From assembly GCA_019918135.1 (NCBI GenBank), contig WBZZ01000564.1:177501-206076 (forward strand): a stretch of DNA of 28,576 nt. The letters run 5' to 3'. The position numbers and the translations under genes are program-made. The notes under the pieces are model-generated. The model made no database searches and was not told the origin of the DNA. It saw only the letters and a list, made by a program, of their open reading frames with translations. Positions 1 through 8,750 of the stretch are shown here, piece after piece; the stretch's first letter is position 1; each line of letters opens with the position of its first letter. The stretch is from Paulinella micropora (Eukaryota; Cercozoa; Imbricatea; Euglyphida; Paulinellidae).

Positions 1-156
1 ATGGCTGAGGTTGCTTCAAGGCTGTAAAAGTTGTGCATGTGAGAATGAGAGGAAAAGGGACCTTGGGAAAGGGGGGGGGGGGGGGGGGGGCGCGAAGCAC
101 ACCTTAATTTTTTTCGCGCACCGCAAACCATCCTTTCAGGTGTTGGCGCAGCCTAG

Positions 157-171
157 TTATTATTATTATTA

Positions 172-215
<44 letters not shown>

Positions 216-231
216 GTTATTGTTATTGTTA

Positions 232-275
<44 letters not shown>

Positions 276-326
276 GTTATTATTATTATTATTACTACTA
301 CTACTACTATCGTTAATATTATTATT
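157..326. repeat. (TTA)n microsatellite with TTG variants
   Basis: A nearly uninterrupted run of TTA trinucleotides with interspersed TTG units. Long Leu, Tyr or Asn runs read through it are translation artefacts. A run of about 20 G lies just before it at 71-90. It directly precedes the first copy of a duplicated exon, so it is probably intronic. Confidence 0.95.
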
Positions 327-332
327 CTTCAG

Positions 333-749
333 GCCGTGGCTCGCTGCCTGCCCAGCTTTCCACAAACCATCTCACACATATAATACGTACGTATATACAT
401 ACCCACAGGCCGTTGCTCGTTGCCTGCCCAACTATCCACAAACCATCTCGGCTCGACTCAAGCTCGAGGCGGCGGACAAACAGCGCCGGTTTTTCTTATG
501 TATATTATATGTATGTCTAATATGTCATGCATGTCTGTGTCTGTATCCTCAAACCATCTCGGCAAGACTCAAGCTCGAAGCGGCAGACAAACAGCGCCGC
601 TTGTTATGTATATCATCATGTCATGCATATATATTGTGTCATGTATGTATGTTATGTCATTTACATATATTATGTCAGTACGTATCATTGTGTATATCCT
701 CAAACCATCTCGACAAGACTCAAGCTCGAAGCAGCATACAACAGCGCCG
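333..749 (+). repeat. Degenerate tandem copies of one coding exon
   Basis: Four related segments occur: 333-373 (5' half of the exon only), 409-488 (full exon), 547-599 and 698-749 (3' half). All the 3' copies contain CAAACCATCTCG followed by AAGCTCGA and end in CAGCGCCG. The copy at 547-599 keeps the reading frame but lacks a GT donor after CGCCG. The copy at 698-749 has a one-base deletion. The spacers are TATG-type simple sequence. Only 409-488 looks able to splice at both ends. Confidence 0.8.
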
Positions 750-1039
750 GTTCTTTATGTATGTAGGTAGGTAGGTAGGTAGGTAGGTAGGTATGTAATG
801 TATGTATGTATGTATGTATGTATGTATATGTATGTATGTAGTGCGGCGGCCAAGACAAAGATGGCCGCCAAGACCGAGGGAGACCAATCAGCCTCCTCTT
901 CCTCTTCCTCCTCCTCTTCTTCTTCTTCTACCTCCTCTTCAACTGCTGCCTCTACCTCTACTACTGATCCTAATGATAAAAGCTCCGAGATAATTCGTAA
1001 CCGTCCTCCGCCCTTAAACCGCACCATGTCAGGTATGTG

Positions 1040-1092
<53 letters not shown>

Positions 1093-2048
1093 TTTTTTAT
1101 CAACGTTGAAAAGCATTCATACTTATATTTATATTGATGTTAATGTTTATGTTTATGTTTATGTTTATGCTTTATGTTTATGTTTATGTTTATGTTTATG
1201 ATTATGTTTATGTTTTCTGTTTATTTTTTTGTAAATACTATTATTTATATGTGTTTTTGTGCGTCCTTTGTGCCAGGTATGAATGTGGCTCGAACCTCTG
1301 GTCTGTCCTCTCCTCTTTTCTCTGAATGAATGAATGACAATGAATGAATGAATGAATGAATAAATAAATGAATGAGCCATAGGAGGCGAGAGAGAGAGGG
1401 AGAGAGAAGAGGGGGAGGGGGTGGTGGATTGGATGGAGAGGGAAGAGAAGAGAGCAAGGAGGGGGGGGGGGGGGGCGGGGGAAGTGAGTTGGGTTAAGAA
1501 AGATACATTAGGATGAAAGGAGGAACAGTACAGGATAGAGACAGAAGAGGGGGGGGGGGGGTATAAGGGGAGAGAAGAGAGACGAGAGGGGAGGGGGGGA
1601 GAGACGAGAGAAGAGGAGAGGAGACGAAAGAGGCATTCACTCACTCACTCGTTCGTTCCTAGGTATGCCGCGCAACCTCTCCTCCCTGGCGCCCTCCGTC
1701 TCCGAGCTCAAACATGAGGGCCAACAGCAAGGGCGCTTTTCTAACCGCTCTGCTTCTTCCACTCCTCCTTCTTCCTCCTCCTCAAGTGGTTTATGTTCCC
1801 ACAATCAAGTCCCCGCCGTCTGTATGATCTGCAAGCTGCAAGCACGCAAGCAACAGTCTTCCTCCTCCATTTCTTCCCCTGAGCCTAGCTCAGCTCAAGA
1901 CCCTAACGAGAGCCCGCAACAGACCGTTTTCCACTCCGGCGGCGGCCGGGGCTCGCCACCGCCTTCGCCTGAAAAGATAGATTTCGCGGAGACGCCGCCG
2001 GAGAAGGACGGGAGGAAAGACAAATCCGGCATCAAGATCCATTACTGA
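409..2048 (+). CDS. 3' part of a spliced, Ser-rich host gene (unrecognised product)
   Basis: Three exons fit GT-AG splicing with matching phase: 409-488, 842-1032 and 1663-2048, ending at TGA 2046-2048. The first exon reads AVARCLPNYPQTISARLK and continues into a Lys/Arg-rich end; its last two bases join T842 to give an Arg codon, leading into AAAKTKMAAK. The second exon carries a Ser/Thr-rich low-complexity stretch. The intron 1033-1662 has a GTATGT donor and CCTAG acceptor, and the split Gly codon is completed at 1663. The last exon encodes about 128 residues with poly-Ser, a CMICK dipeptide-Cys motif and the C-terminus KDKSGIKIHY. No domain is recognised. The 5' part lies before the window or in unplaced exons. 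The exon model rests on splice phase only, so the product is hypothetical; a nuclear or scaffold-like disordered protein is possible but unproven. Confidence 0.55.
755..841. repeat. (GTAG)n / (TATG)n microsatellite
   Basis: Tandem GTAG units followed by TATG units. The final TAG at 839-841 serves as the likely acceptor of the exon that begins at 842. Confidence 0.95.
1044..1632. repeat. Intron packed with simple repeats
   Basis: The intron between the last two exons of the left host gene contains (CT)n at 1044-1089, (TTTATG)n at about 1130-1215, (GAAT)n at 1321-1376, and a GA-rich tract with three G runs between 1386 and 1632. No gene is seen inside it. Confidence 0.9.
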
Positions 2049-3104
2049 GCGCACACCCAGTATGCACCGTGTAGCAACATCATTCACGTTAATAGTTATA
2101 TCGATGTTATGCAGAGGGCCGTGCATATGACAAATATTCATATCTGACTGGTGCAAAAATTCACAGTATTAATATTTTCGAAATAGTTATTTATTAACAG
2201 GGGTTTACCGGACCACGAGTGACCGTGCTCACCCCTTTGCTTAAGGCTTTTGAGAACTAGGGCTGGTTTATGAGTAGGCAAGGGGTATCTTCTGCAGGGC
2301 AGTGTGAGCTGTGCTCACGACGTAAGTTTTGAGGTATGTTTTTGTGGAGGGAAGCAGTTTTATTTTCTGTGATAGCGAATGTGTTTGAGTCAGAGTGGAA
2401 GAGAAACAGCACGGCCAGTTAGAAAAATCATGGTAGATATGGGGAACTTGAAAGAGGAAGTTGACAGAGCAAAAAAGGAATTTAACAGCCTCAGAGCAAG
2501 CCCAACCGTAAATAATAGCTGTGGTAAAAATTATCGTTATCGGAAATGAGTGCGGTTTGCGGGCGTTGAAGTATTTGCATAGTTCCCAGTCAAGTTGCTA
2601 GTGGCTTAGTGTCTCAGGGGGTGATTGAGTTCCCTGGCTAGTTAGGCCAGAGCCGGCAAGGCAGGGAGGAAAGTTAGCCTCAGGGCAGGTAAGTTTGTTA
2701 GGCTGAGGCGCCGGGTAAGGCAGATAGCCTGGACATGGTAGTACTGCATTATGCTGATAGAGCAACCAGGCTTGAGTCTATAGTGCATTGAGTAGCTGGG
2801 CCCGTAGCCTCAGCCGGGCGGGTAAGAAGATTAGCGTAGATTTAAGGAAGGCGCCACGGAGCCTCGAGTCGGGCGTCAGTACTACCGGCCCGTGCATTTC
2901 TCGGCACTGAAGGGGTAAACTGAGCTTAGAACATATTGAACTCCGCCCGGATTGCAGTTTGCTGTGTAACAGGGGTGTGTTTGCTGTAAAGCAGGATAAC
3001 AATGTAGGTGGCTGCTGGGCAGGATTGCATGCCTTCCGTTATATCGGCAAAAGATATTAATGACTGGAGCCAGTAGAAGGCTAGTACTTGCATAATAATC
3101 GAAT
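2049..3104. other. Gene-free spacer
   Basis: After the stop at 2048 there is mixed-composition sequence with no convincing ORF, RNA gene or repeat. Short open frames on the minus strand (2778-3002, 2926-3162) show no recognisable motif and no support as genes. Confidence 0.6.
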
Positions 3105-3405
3105 CAATCAGCGAACTGATCGAACTGCCAAGTGAATCTAACAATTTGAAGTTTGGTGGCACTAACTTGAACCAATCGAACCACTCGAACCGATGAAACC
3201 ACTTGAACCAAGCAAGCCAATCGAACCAATCGAACCAGTCACGTGATCAATTGAATCAATCGAACCGTGGCACTTGAAGCAATGGGACCAATCGAACGAA
3301 TCAAACCAACAGAGTCGAACTAATTCAAACCAATTCGAATCCATCGAGCACATTGAACCAATCAAACCAGTTGAACCAACTACTTGAGCCAATCAGTGAT
3401 GCCAT
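3105..3405. repeat. Minisatellite of AACCAATCGA-like words
   Basis: About 300 bp built from diverged 9-11 bp words such as AACCAATCGA, AACCACTCGA, AACCACTTGA and AACCAATTCGA. The period is irregular, so it reads as an old, degenerate tandem array. The minus-strand ORF across it (Gly/Ser/Ile-rich) follows from the repeat and is not a supported gene. Confidence 0.85.
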
Positions 3406-3623
3406 TTGAATCAAGAAGTTGAGCGGCGGAGCCAAGGAGGTGATGGAGAGCAGAGGAAAAGAATACGGGTCTCCCTGCTTCCCTTTGACGAAACGTTGCG
3501 TCTAGGGGGTCTACGAACTTGAAGGTGGGGCATAAGGGCAGTGGTGGAGGAAACTCTACTCAGTACTGAGTTGTAGGGGCTGACGTGGAGGGAGCTCTGC
3601 CAGAGGCAACGTTCTCTCCTATG

Positions 3624-3624
3624 T

Positions 3625-3656
<32 letters not shown>

Positions 3657-3717
3657 GCACGCACATCAAAACCCACGCACACACACACCCACATACCCAC
3701 TATACATATGCACATAT

Positions 3718-3768
<51 letters not shown>

Positions 3769-3771
3769 CGC

Positions 3772-3816
<45 letters not shown>

Positions 3817-3835
3817 CACACACACATACATACAT

Positions 3836-3881
<46 letters not shown>

Positions 3882-3885
3882 ACAA

Positions 3886-3924
<39 letters not shown>

Positions 3925-3963
3925 CACACACACATGCATACATACACACACACACACACACAC

Positions 3964-4001
<38 letters not shown>

Positions 4002-4045
4002 CCACGACCACACACATGTGACGCACACACACACACACACACACA
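3624..4045. repeat. Compound (CA)n/(TA)n/(TG)n microsatellite
   Basis: Long CA runs interrupted by TATATA blocks, a TG run near 3784-3810, and occasional AACCACA units. The CA blocks before and TG block after the TA core (about 3720-3810) make an inverted repeat able to fold into a long hairpin. All ORFs here (Cys-Val or Thr-His repeats) are artefacts. Confidence 0.97.
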
Positions 4046-4063
4046 GATGCACGCATACACTCA

Positions 4064-4983
4064 TACAGACAGCATGGACATATGCGCTGAAGAGTCAATT
4101 GCGTCTCGTCTAGTGGCCAGTCGGTAGTTGCAGTAGCATTTCTGACTTTGGAAAGTGCGAGCGCCGCCGCCTTTGCCTCCCTCAGCAGATCACGCAGGCA
4201 TATGTTGGCTTGGCTAGCCACCGAGGCCTCCTTCCTCATCAGCTCCAATTTCTCCATGAAGCCTTCCACATGGATCAGGTCTAAGGAATCAGGTGTCTTT
4301 TTACTCCACACCTTGGTATCCTTCATCAATTTGACCTCCTTCAGCTTCTCTTTAGCGGCATCCCAGTTCTTAACCTCCTTGGCAAACGCATTGGCCACCA
4401 TGGGCCAAACCTCGTCTTTGAAGAAAGCAGCCACCATGGTCATGTCAAAGGTTTCCCCCTTCGTAGGGTCTGTCCTCACACTCCCATAAAATTCCGAGCC
4501 TCAGACCAGTTGTCCTTCGATTCCATACCCGTCATGAGGAATGGGACATCAAACTGTTCAGAAGGGATAGGCGTCGGATAGTATTCCTCATCCGAGCTTT
4601 CAAACCTTCCATGACCCACCATCTGCAGTTCATGGAGGTGCATGGACACAAACATCCTAGCCACCATCCTCGTAACCTGCAGGGGTATCAAAGTTTTTAG
4701 CCTAGGTTCGCTAGGTGAATAAGCCGTCATGGCAAAAGGAGGCCGCCTCCCATTTAGCCAAGTCACTGTTTTCGGCCTTCACCCACTCGAACAAATCCTG
4801 ATCCCGTGATCTGTCCTTGTACTTACTTGCCAAAGGGACAAAGTGTTCCAAAAACTCATGCTGCTCCATGGATTCTACTATGTAGTCCGACGCTATATGT
4901 AGTAGAAAATCCCCCACAGCCTTCCCCTGCAACGACTGAACACAAGAATCCTTGTAAGGATCGTATGTCATCCCTGTTGCCAT
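4064..4983 (-). pseudogene. Broken unrecognised gene (three overlapping frames)
   Basis: Three minus-strand reading frames follow one another: 4983 to about 4730 (starts MATGMTYDPYKDSC), about 4735 to 4487, and about 4487 to 4070. At each junction the protein-like text moves into the next frame by one base, next to T runs (near 4733 and 4490). Together they would give about 300 residues: an acidic, Trp/Phe-containing N-terminal part, a middle with VTRMVARMFVSMHLHELQM, and a Lys/Ala-rich, probably helical C-terminal part (LRDLLREAKAAALALSKV). The 3' end runs into the CA microsatellite. No family is recognised. A retroelement gag-like protein is conceivable but no Zn knuckle, protease or reverse transcriptase is nearby. 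The breaks could be decay or assembly indels. Confidence 0.45.
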
Positions 4984-6971
4984 GATAACCTCCTAGGTGT
5001 CAAGGTTCAAGTTTCGAGATCAGGGTCCTTCCCTATAGATTTCCAAAACCCCCCTTACAACCTATAGTTTCCCTTTCCAAAGACGACTGAAAGCACTATC
5101 TCACACGACCAGCACAGAGTACTGATCGTCGAGAAGCTACTGACTGACACCCTCACGAAGACACACGTCAGCAACAATGACTGAGCTTGTTCCCAGAGCG
5201 GCAGAGTGCGTCGTCCAAAATTCCAAATTCTATGAGTTTGACTCTTGAAAAGGCAAAGGGACTCCAAATGTAACAAGACACTTGGTCTTAACCTTACGAG
5301 CTCAAAGAAAAAGAGAATTTGATAATGAACACAACTGGTTCAAGGCTAACCTCCACTTCTATAACAGAAAGGCCCCGAAGTCAGAATTGAACCCAAACAA
5401 CAAGCCAAAGGGAAAACCCCGCAAGAAACTGAATGTCCCTATGACCGGGTCAACTGACATGATTCTTTTGTCCGTACCCTGCACAAATGCCAAAACATAC
5501 TAACAAACAACAACCCATAAGTGCAATTTCCCTTATTTTGCCATAAATTCCCAATCACGGGAAAACGGCCAAGTTCCACGGAATTTCCGTACCAATTTTC
5601 CTTATCCTACAAACGGTTACTACATTTGTTCCAAAAGGTTCAGGTCAACGCTATTAACGTGGGAGGTTAATGAATACTACAGGATGCCACAGCTTTGTGA
5701 AACTTACATCCTAACAACATTCACCACTCCGGTACTATCAAACGGTTAAGTTGAGTGTAAAATATATAGTATACTATCAATTTTACAGGCTCTATGGGGT
5801 CCAACTGAGCTTCCAAGCTCCCCCCATATCCTTTATCCTAATATGAAATTAAAACCGGAAGTATTCTTCAAAACCTAAAATGTAATTAGAATCATTCATC
5901 TTATAATACATTTAATAACAAGGAATTACTTCCACAAGTGAATTCCCGTAAAAACTAATAGCGAAATAACGATGTAGTATACCGTGGGTGTTACAGAGGT
6001 TTGTTAGCTATGAGTTCCACATGGAGGTCGATGGTCTTCTCAAGCATAACCCCGGAGTCGGATTGTACATGTACATGTGCAATTACACAAGTTGCATTGG
6101 GTCGGGAGCGGAGGGGTAGGTAGGGTTGGCGTGGTGGGATGACTAGGTTAGGGGCGTCAGAGACTGCATAAACTTTGGAGATGCAGTAGAATCGTGATAG
6201 GTAGTCCCAGTCTTGGAGTCCATAGCGTCGACCATGTTTGCGAATTACTAGAGGTTGGTTGGATTCAACATCATCCATAATGGCCGGCAGGGAGTGGCGT
6301 ACGATATGCATGTCACTGTTGTTGTTTGCTTCCCAGTAAGTTAGGTTGCAGAGTCTGCTAGGTGCTTGTGATAGTACAGTTGTAACTGAGTATGAAAAAT
6401 TAATTTTTAAAGCCCAAGCGAAAACGTAAAGGAGAAATGACGCAAAAGGAACTGAAAATCATCCACTGCGGCGCAGAAAAATATAACTAATATAACGTTT
6501 AAAAATCATACTTACTAATACAAAAGGAAGCAAATGATGCTGATGTGGCATAAATTATTATCATCAAAATCACTAGCACATGTGACAAGCATCAAAAGTA
6601 ATAGTAAGTTATTATCATGCCATTGTTATTAGTGATTTCATTAAGTGAATACTAACACTATTACAGTAATAACACAATCTCGCGATTAAATGATTGAACA
6701 AAACATGACTGTCAAACTGTTTTCTTTTCTCCATTGTTGCATTGTCTTAATAGAAGTGATTACACAATTGCTCACGCAAATATACGCAAATATCAATAAA
6801 AAAAAATTTTTGTTACCGAAATATGCAAAGTTCTACTCATGACTTGAAATCAAAAGTTAGGCAATATACCGCTAGAAGATCGCCAGTACTACGTATCTGG
6901 TATAGTGTGGCTCGAACATGCAAAGTGGCAAACTATCTCACTTTGATCTCATCCATCTCCATCAATCGTGG

Positions 6972-6972
<1 letters not shown>
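4984..6972. other. Gene-poor AT-rich spacer with two weak ORFs
   Basis: No supported gene. A 73-codon plus-strand frame (5282-5503, Lys/Asn-rich) and a 106-codon minus-strand frame (5991-6311, starting MHIVRHSLPAIMDDVESNQP) are open but match no family I know. The sequence from about 6390 to 6970 is AT-rich with short ATTATTA words. No RNA gene or terminal repeat of a mobile element was seen. Confidence 0.5.
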
Positions 6973-7059
<87 letters not shown>

Positions 7060-7061
7060 TT
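6973..7061. repeat. (TA)n microsatellite
   Basis: About 90 bp of TA dinucleotide interrupted by AAATA units. It lies a little before the first signals of the virus-like element and could be host sequence near the left junction. Confidence 0.97.
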
Positions 7062-7230
7062 CATAAAATTGTATATATACTTCGTTTATATGGTTTTTGT
7101 CGTTATTTTGTCTAAATCTCTCTTATTGTGCTCAGTTTGTCGTTTTTTGTAAAACAAAGGTATGTTTTTGATATGTTTGAATGTCTGTTTTTGCTATGTC
7201 TTATGTTGGTTTTTTATGTTTCTAATGCTT

Positions 7231-7261
7231 GTTTTATAATATAAAACATAGACCTGTCTAT
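7231..7261. repeat. Adjacent palindromes at the left edge of the element
   Basis: A perfect 17-nt palindrome, GTTTTATAATATAAAAC (7231-7247), is immediately followed by a second inverted repeat, ATAGAC-CT-GTCTAT (7248-7261). The first resembles the palindromes at 10337-10353 and 17058-17076. The second resembles TAGACTTGTCTA upstream of the recombinase (8725-8736). An element end, a recombinase site or a promoter remnant are all possible. Confidence 0.6.
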
Positions 7262-7526
7262 CCAATATAAATGATCACACCACAAAATGGGGGGCTACAC
7301 ACAAAAGTTTGCTTTTTGCTTTTTTCTCCTTGAACGTCTGCGGCCGTGCGGCAGGGCGACGCCGCGGTGCCGCGGTGCCGCAGGGTTTGAGGTTTAGGTG
7401 GTGGTTTTTTTTTCATTTTTCGTTCCTTGACTTTGCCCAAAAATTGGTGGCACCGGCTCAGCCATAACGATATTGTTTTTTTTGATTTATATATTAAAGA
7501 CTTACAAACGATATATAAAAGGGGGG
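7262..7526. other. Left-end spacer with a GC-rich hairpin and promoter
   Basis: No convincing gene. A GC-rich patch (7341-7383) in AT-rich surroundings contains a tandem GCGGTGCC pair and inverted TGCGGCA/TGCCGCA arms that could form a hairpin. A minus-strand frame from about 7415 to 7258, Lys/Pro-rich with two Cys, is open but unsupported. Confidence 0.45.
7497..7520 (+). promoter_or_regulatory. TATA-type promoter of the Cys/His-repeat gene
   Basis: AAAGACTTACAAACG is followed by ATATATAAAA, and the ATG comes 6 bases after the TATA word. The AGACTTAC word recurs upstream of the fibre-like gene (before ATG 10398). Placement this close to the start codon implies a very short 5' leader. Confidence 0.5.
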
Positions 7527-7958
7527 ATGGCAACAGAGGAAGTCAAACATGAGAAGTGCGGTAAGTGTAGATGTTGGAGACTACCGGCACAATTCTTGAA
7601 TGACAAGGGGCGGAGGTTGAAGACTTGTGAAAGTTGTAGAATAAAAGGTAGAGCGGAGAGGGCTAGACTTAAATGCGAACATAATATACAAAAAACCTTA
7701 TGCACAGAATGTGATGGTGGTGCGATGTGCGAGCATAAGAGGCGGAGAAGCAGATGTAATGACTGCGGGGGTGGTGAGATGTGCGAGCATAAAAGACAAA
7801 GATATACTTGCAAGGACTGCGGTGGTAGCGGAGTGTGCGAACACGAGAGACAAAGACACCTTTGCAGGGACTGCGGTGGGAGCCAGATATGTGAGCATAG
7901 GAGACAAAGATGTGTTTGCACAGAGTGCGGTGGAGCAAGACGAATTACAGCAGAATAA
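7527..7958 (+). CDS. Cys/His-repeat (zinc-binding) protein
   Basis: 143 residues. The start at 7527 is chosen because it follows the TATA-type motif; an earlier in-frame ATG at 7473 would place the promoter inside the gene. The N-terminal part has CGKC (about residues 11-14) and CESCR (about 35-39), a zinc-ribbon-like pattern. The rest is five tandem 18-residue units of the form CEHxRxRxxCxxCGG, each offering Cys and His ligands for zinc. The units are also visible as a 54-bp tandem repeat in the DNA (about 7672-7941). Similar CEH/CGG repeats are known in proteins of large DNA viruses and algae, without an assigned reaction. A nucleic-acid-binding or regulatory role is inference. The spacing differs from the EsV-1-7 motif. 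Confidence 0.8.
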   Translation: MATEEVKHEKCGKCRCWRLPAQFLNDKGRRLKTCESCRIKGRAERARLKCEHNIQKTLCTECDGGAMCEHKRRRSRCNDCGGGEMCEHKRQRYTCKDCGGSGVCEHERQRHLCRDCGGSQICEHRRQRCVCTECGGARRITAE

Positions 7959-8724
7959 ACCTTGCTAGGTGTCCTTATTTTTTTTCAATAAGTCCTTGTT
8001 TTTGTTCATTTTTTTTGAGATGGTTCATTTTATTGTTTCATTTTTTTTCTCAAAAATGTGAAAAAGTTTTGAAAATGTCAAAAAATTTCAATTTTTTCCA
8101 TGTTTCGGAGGCTAAGTTTTCAATCGGTTTATTACCCGCGATGAATAGGAGAGCGTATTTTGCTGTTTTTGTAAATCAAGGGTACTTATGGAAACAAGGA
8201 TCCGCCAACTCACAAGGACTTAAACAATGGGTATAGGAGGCTTATTTCGTTAAAATGTCTTCATTTAAACTATCGGGGGATGTAGTCCCTTGTTCTCAGT
8301 TTCAACATTACCCCCCTCGGCCAAATGGCACAGGGGACTATAAGGGGTCGGGTCGGGTCGGCCAATTTTTTTGAAAATGAGGGACTTTTTTAAGGACGGG
8401 GGGTTAAACTCAGTCAAATGGGGTTAAATCCTCTTTTGCATACCCTCTTTTTATAATAATAATGTTAATAAAAATAATAAGAAAGTAAGGATAGGGCGTG
8501 TGGTAATATGGGCGGAGTTAGAATTACAATAAAATACCGCTTCTAGGGTGTCCTTAAAATTCCAGGGGACTTAAAAAAAATTTTAAGGACTTTAAGGACG
8601 GGGCAAAAAGAAGCAGTTGAAGGCGATTTGTGCTACCAGACATAACCGCGGGCAAACCATACGGGAAGCGTCGGCAAAGCGGAATTGACGGGGGGATTTT
8701 CTATTTTTAACTTAGAAAAAAAAA
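7959..8724. other. Gene-free region with inverted repeats, candidate origin or control region
   Basis: About 770 bp without a supported gene. Just after the preceding stop, CTTATT/AATAAG arms flank a T run (7974-7992), a plausible terminator. A perfect 12-bp inverted repeat, GTCCTTAAAATT (8550-8561) and AATTTTAAGGAC (8579-8590), has a 17-nt loop. The word GTGTCCTTA after CTAGG occurs at both 7965-7980 and 8543-8556, and AAGGAC/GTCCTT words are dense from 8390 to 8600. GGGTCGGGTCGGGTCGG lies near 8345. A 32-codon frame at 8141-8236 is open but unsupported. Confidence 0.45.
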
Positions 8725-8745
8725 TAGACTTGTCTAATATATACC
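8725..8745 (+). promoter_or_regulatory. Palindrome plus TATA motif before the recombinase gene
   Basis: TAGAC-TT-GTCTA (8725-8736) runs directly into AATATATACC, 6-14 bases before the ATG at 8751. The arrangement supports 8751 as the start. The inverted word is shared with 7248-7261 at the left edge. Confidence 0.5.
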
Positions 8746-8750
8746 AGCCG

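Noticed and set aside
153..774. Long open frames encoding poly-Leu, poly-Tyr or poly-Asn
   Set aside because: They come from the TTA microsatellite and have no start context or protein-like sequence.
3560..4127. Overlapping ORFs rich in Cys-Val and Thr-His on both strands
   Set aside because: They are readings of a CA/TG repeat.
4064..6311. LTR retrotransposon
   Set aside because: No reverse transcriptase, integrase or protease motif and no long terminal repeats were seen.
7502..7938. Minus-strand Cys/Leu/Ser-rich ORFs opposite the repeat gene
   Set aside because: They are shadows of the 54-bp coding repeat on the other strand.
7672..7941. CRISPR-like regular repeat spacing
   Set aside because: The 54-bp period is a coding repeat without unrelated spacers, in a eukaryotic context.
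7527..7958. EsV-1-7 type zinc motif
   Set aside because: That motif has a C-x4-C-x16-C-x2-H spacing; the repeats here are C-x-H-x6-C-x2-C.
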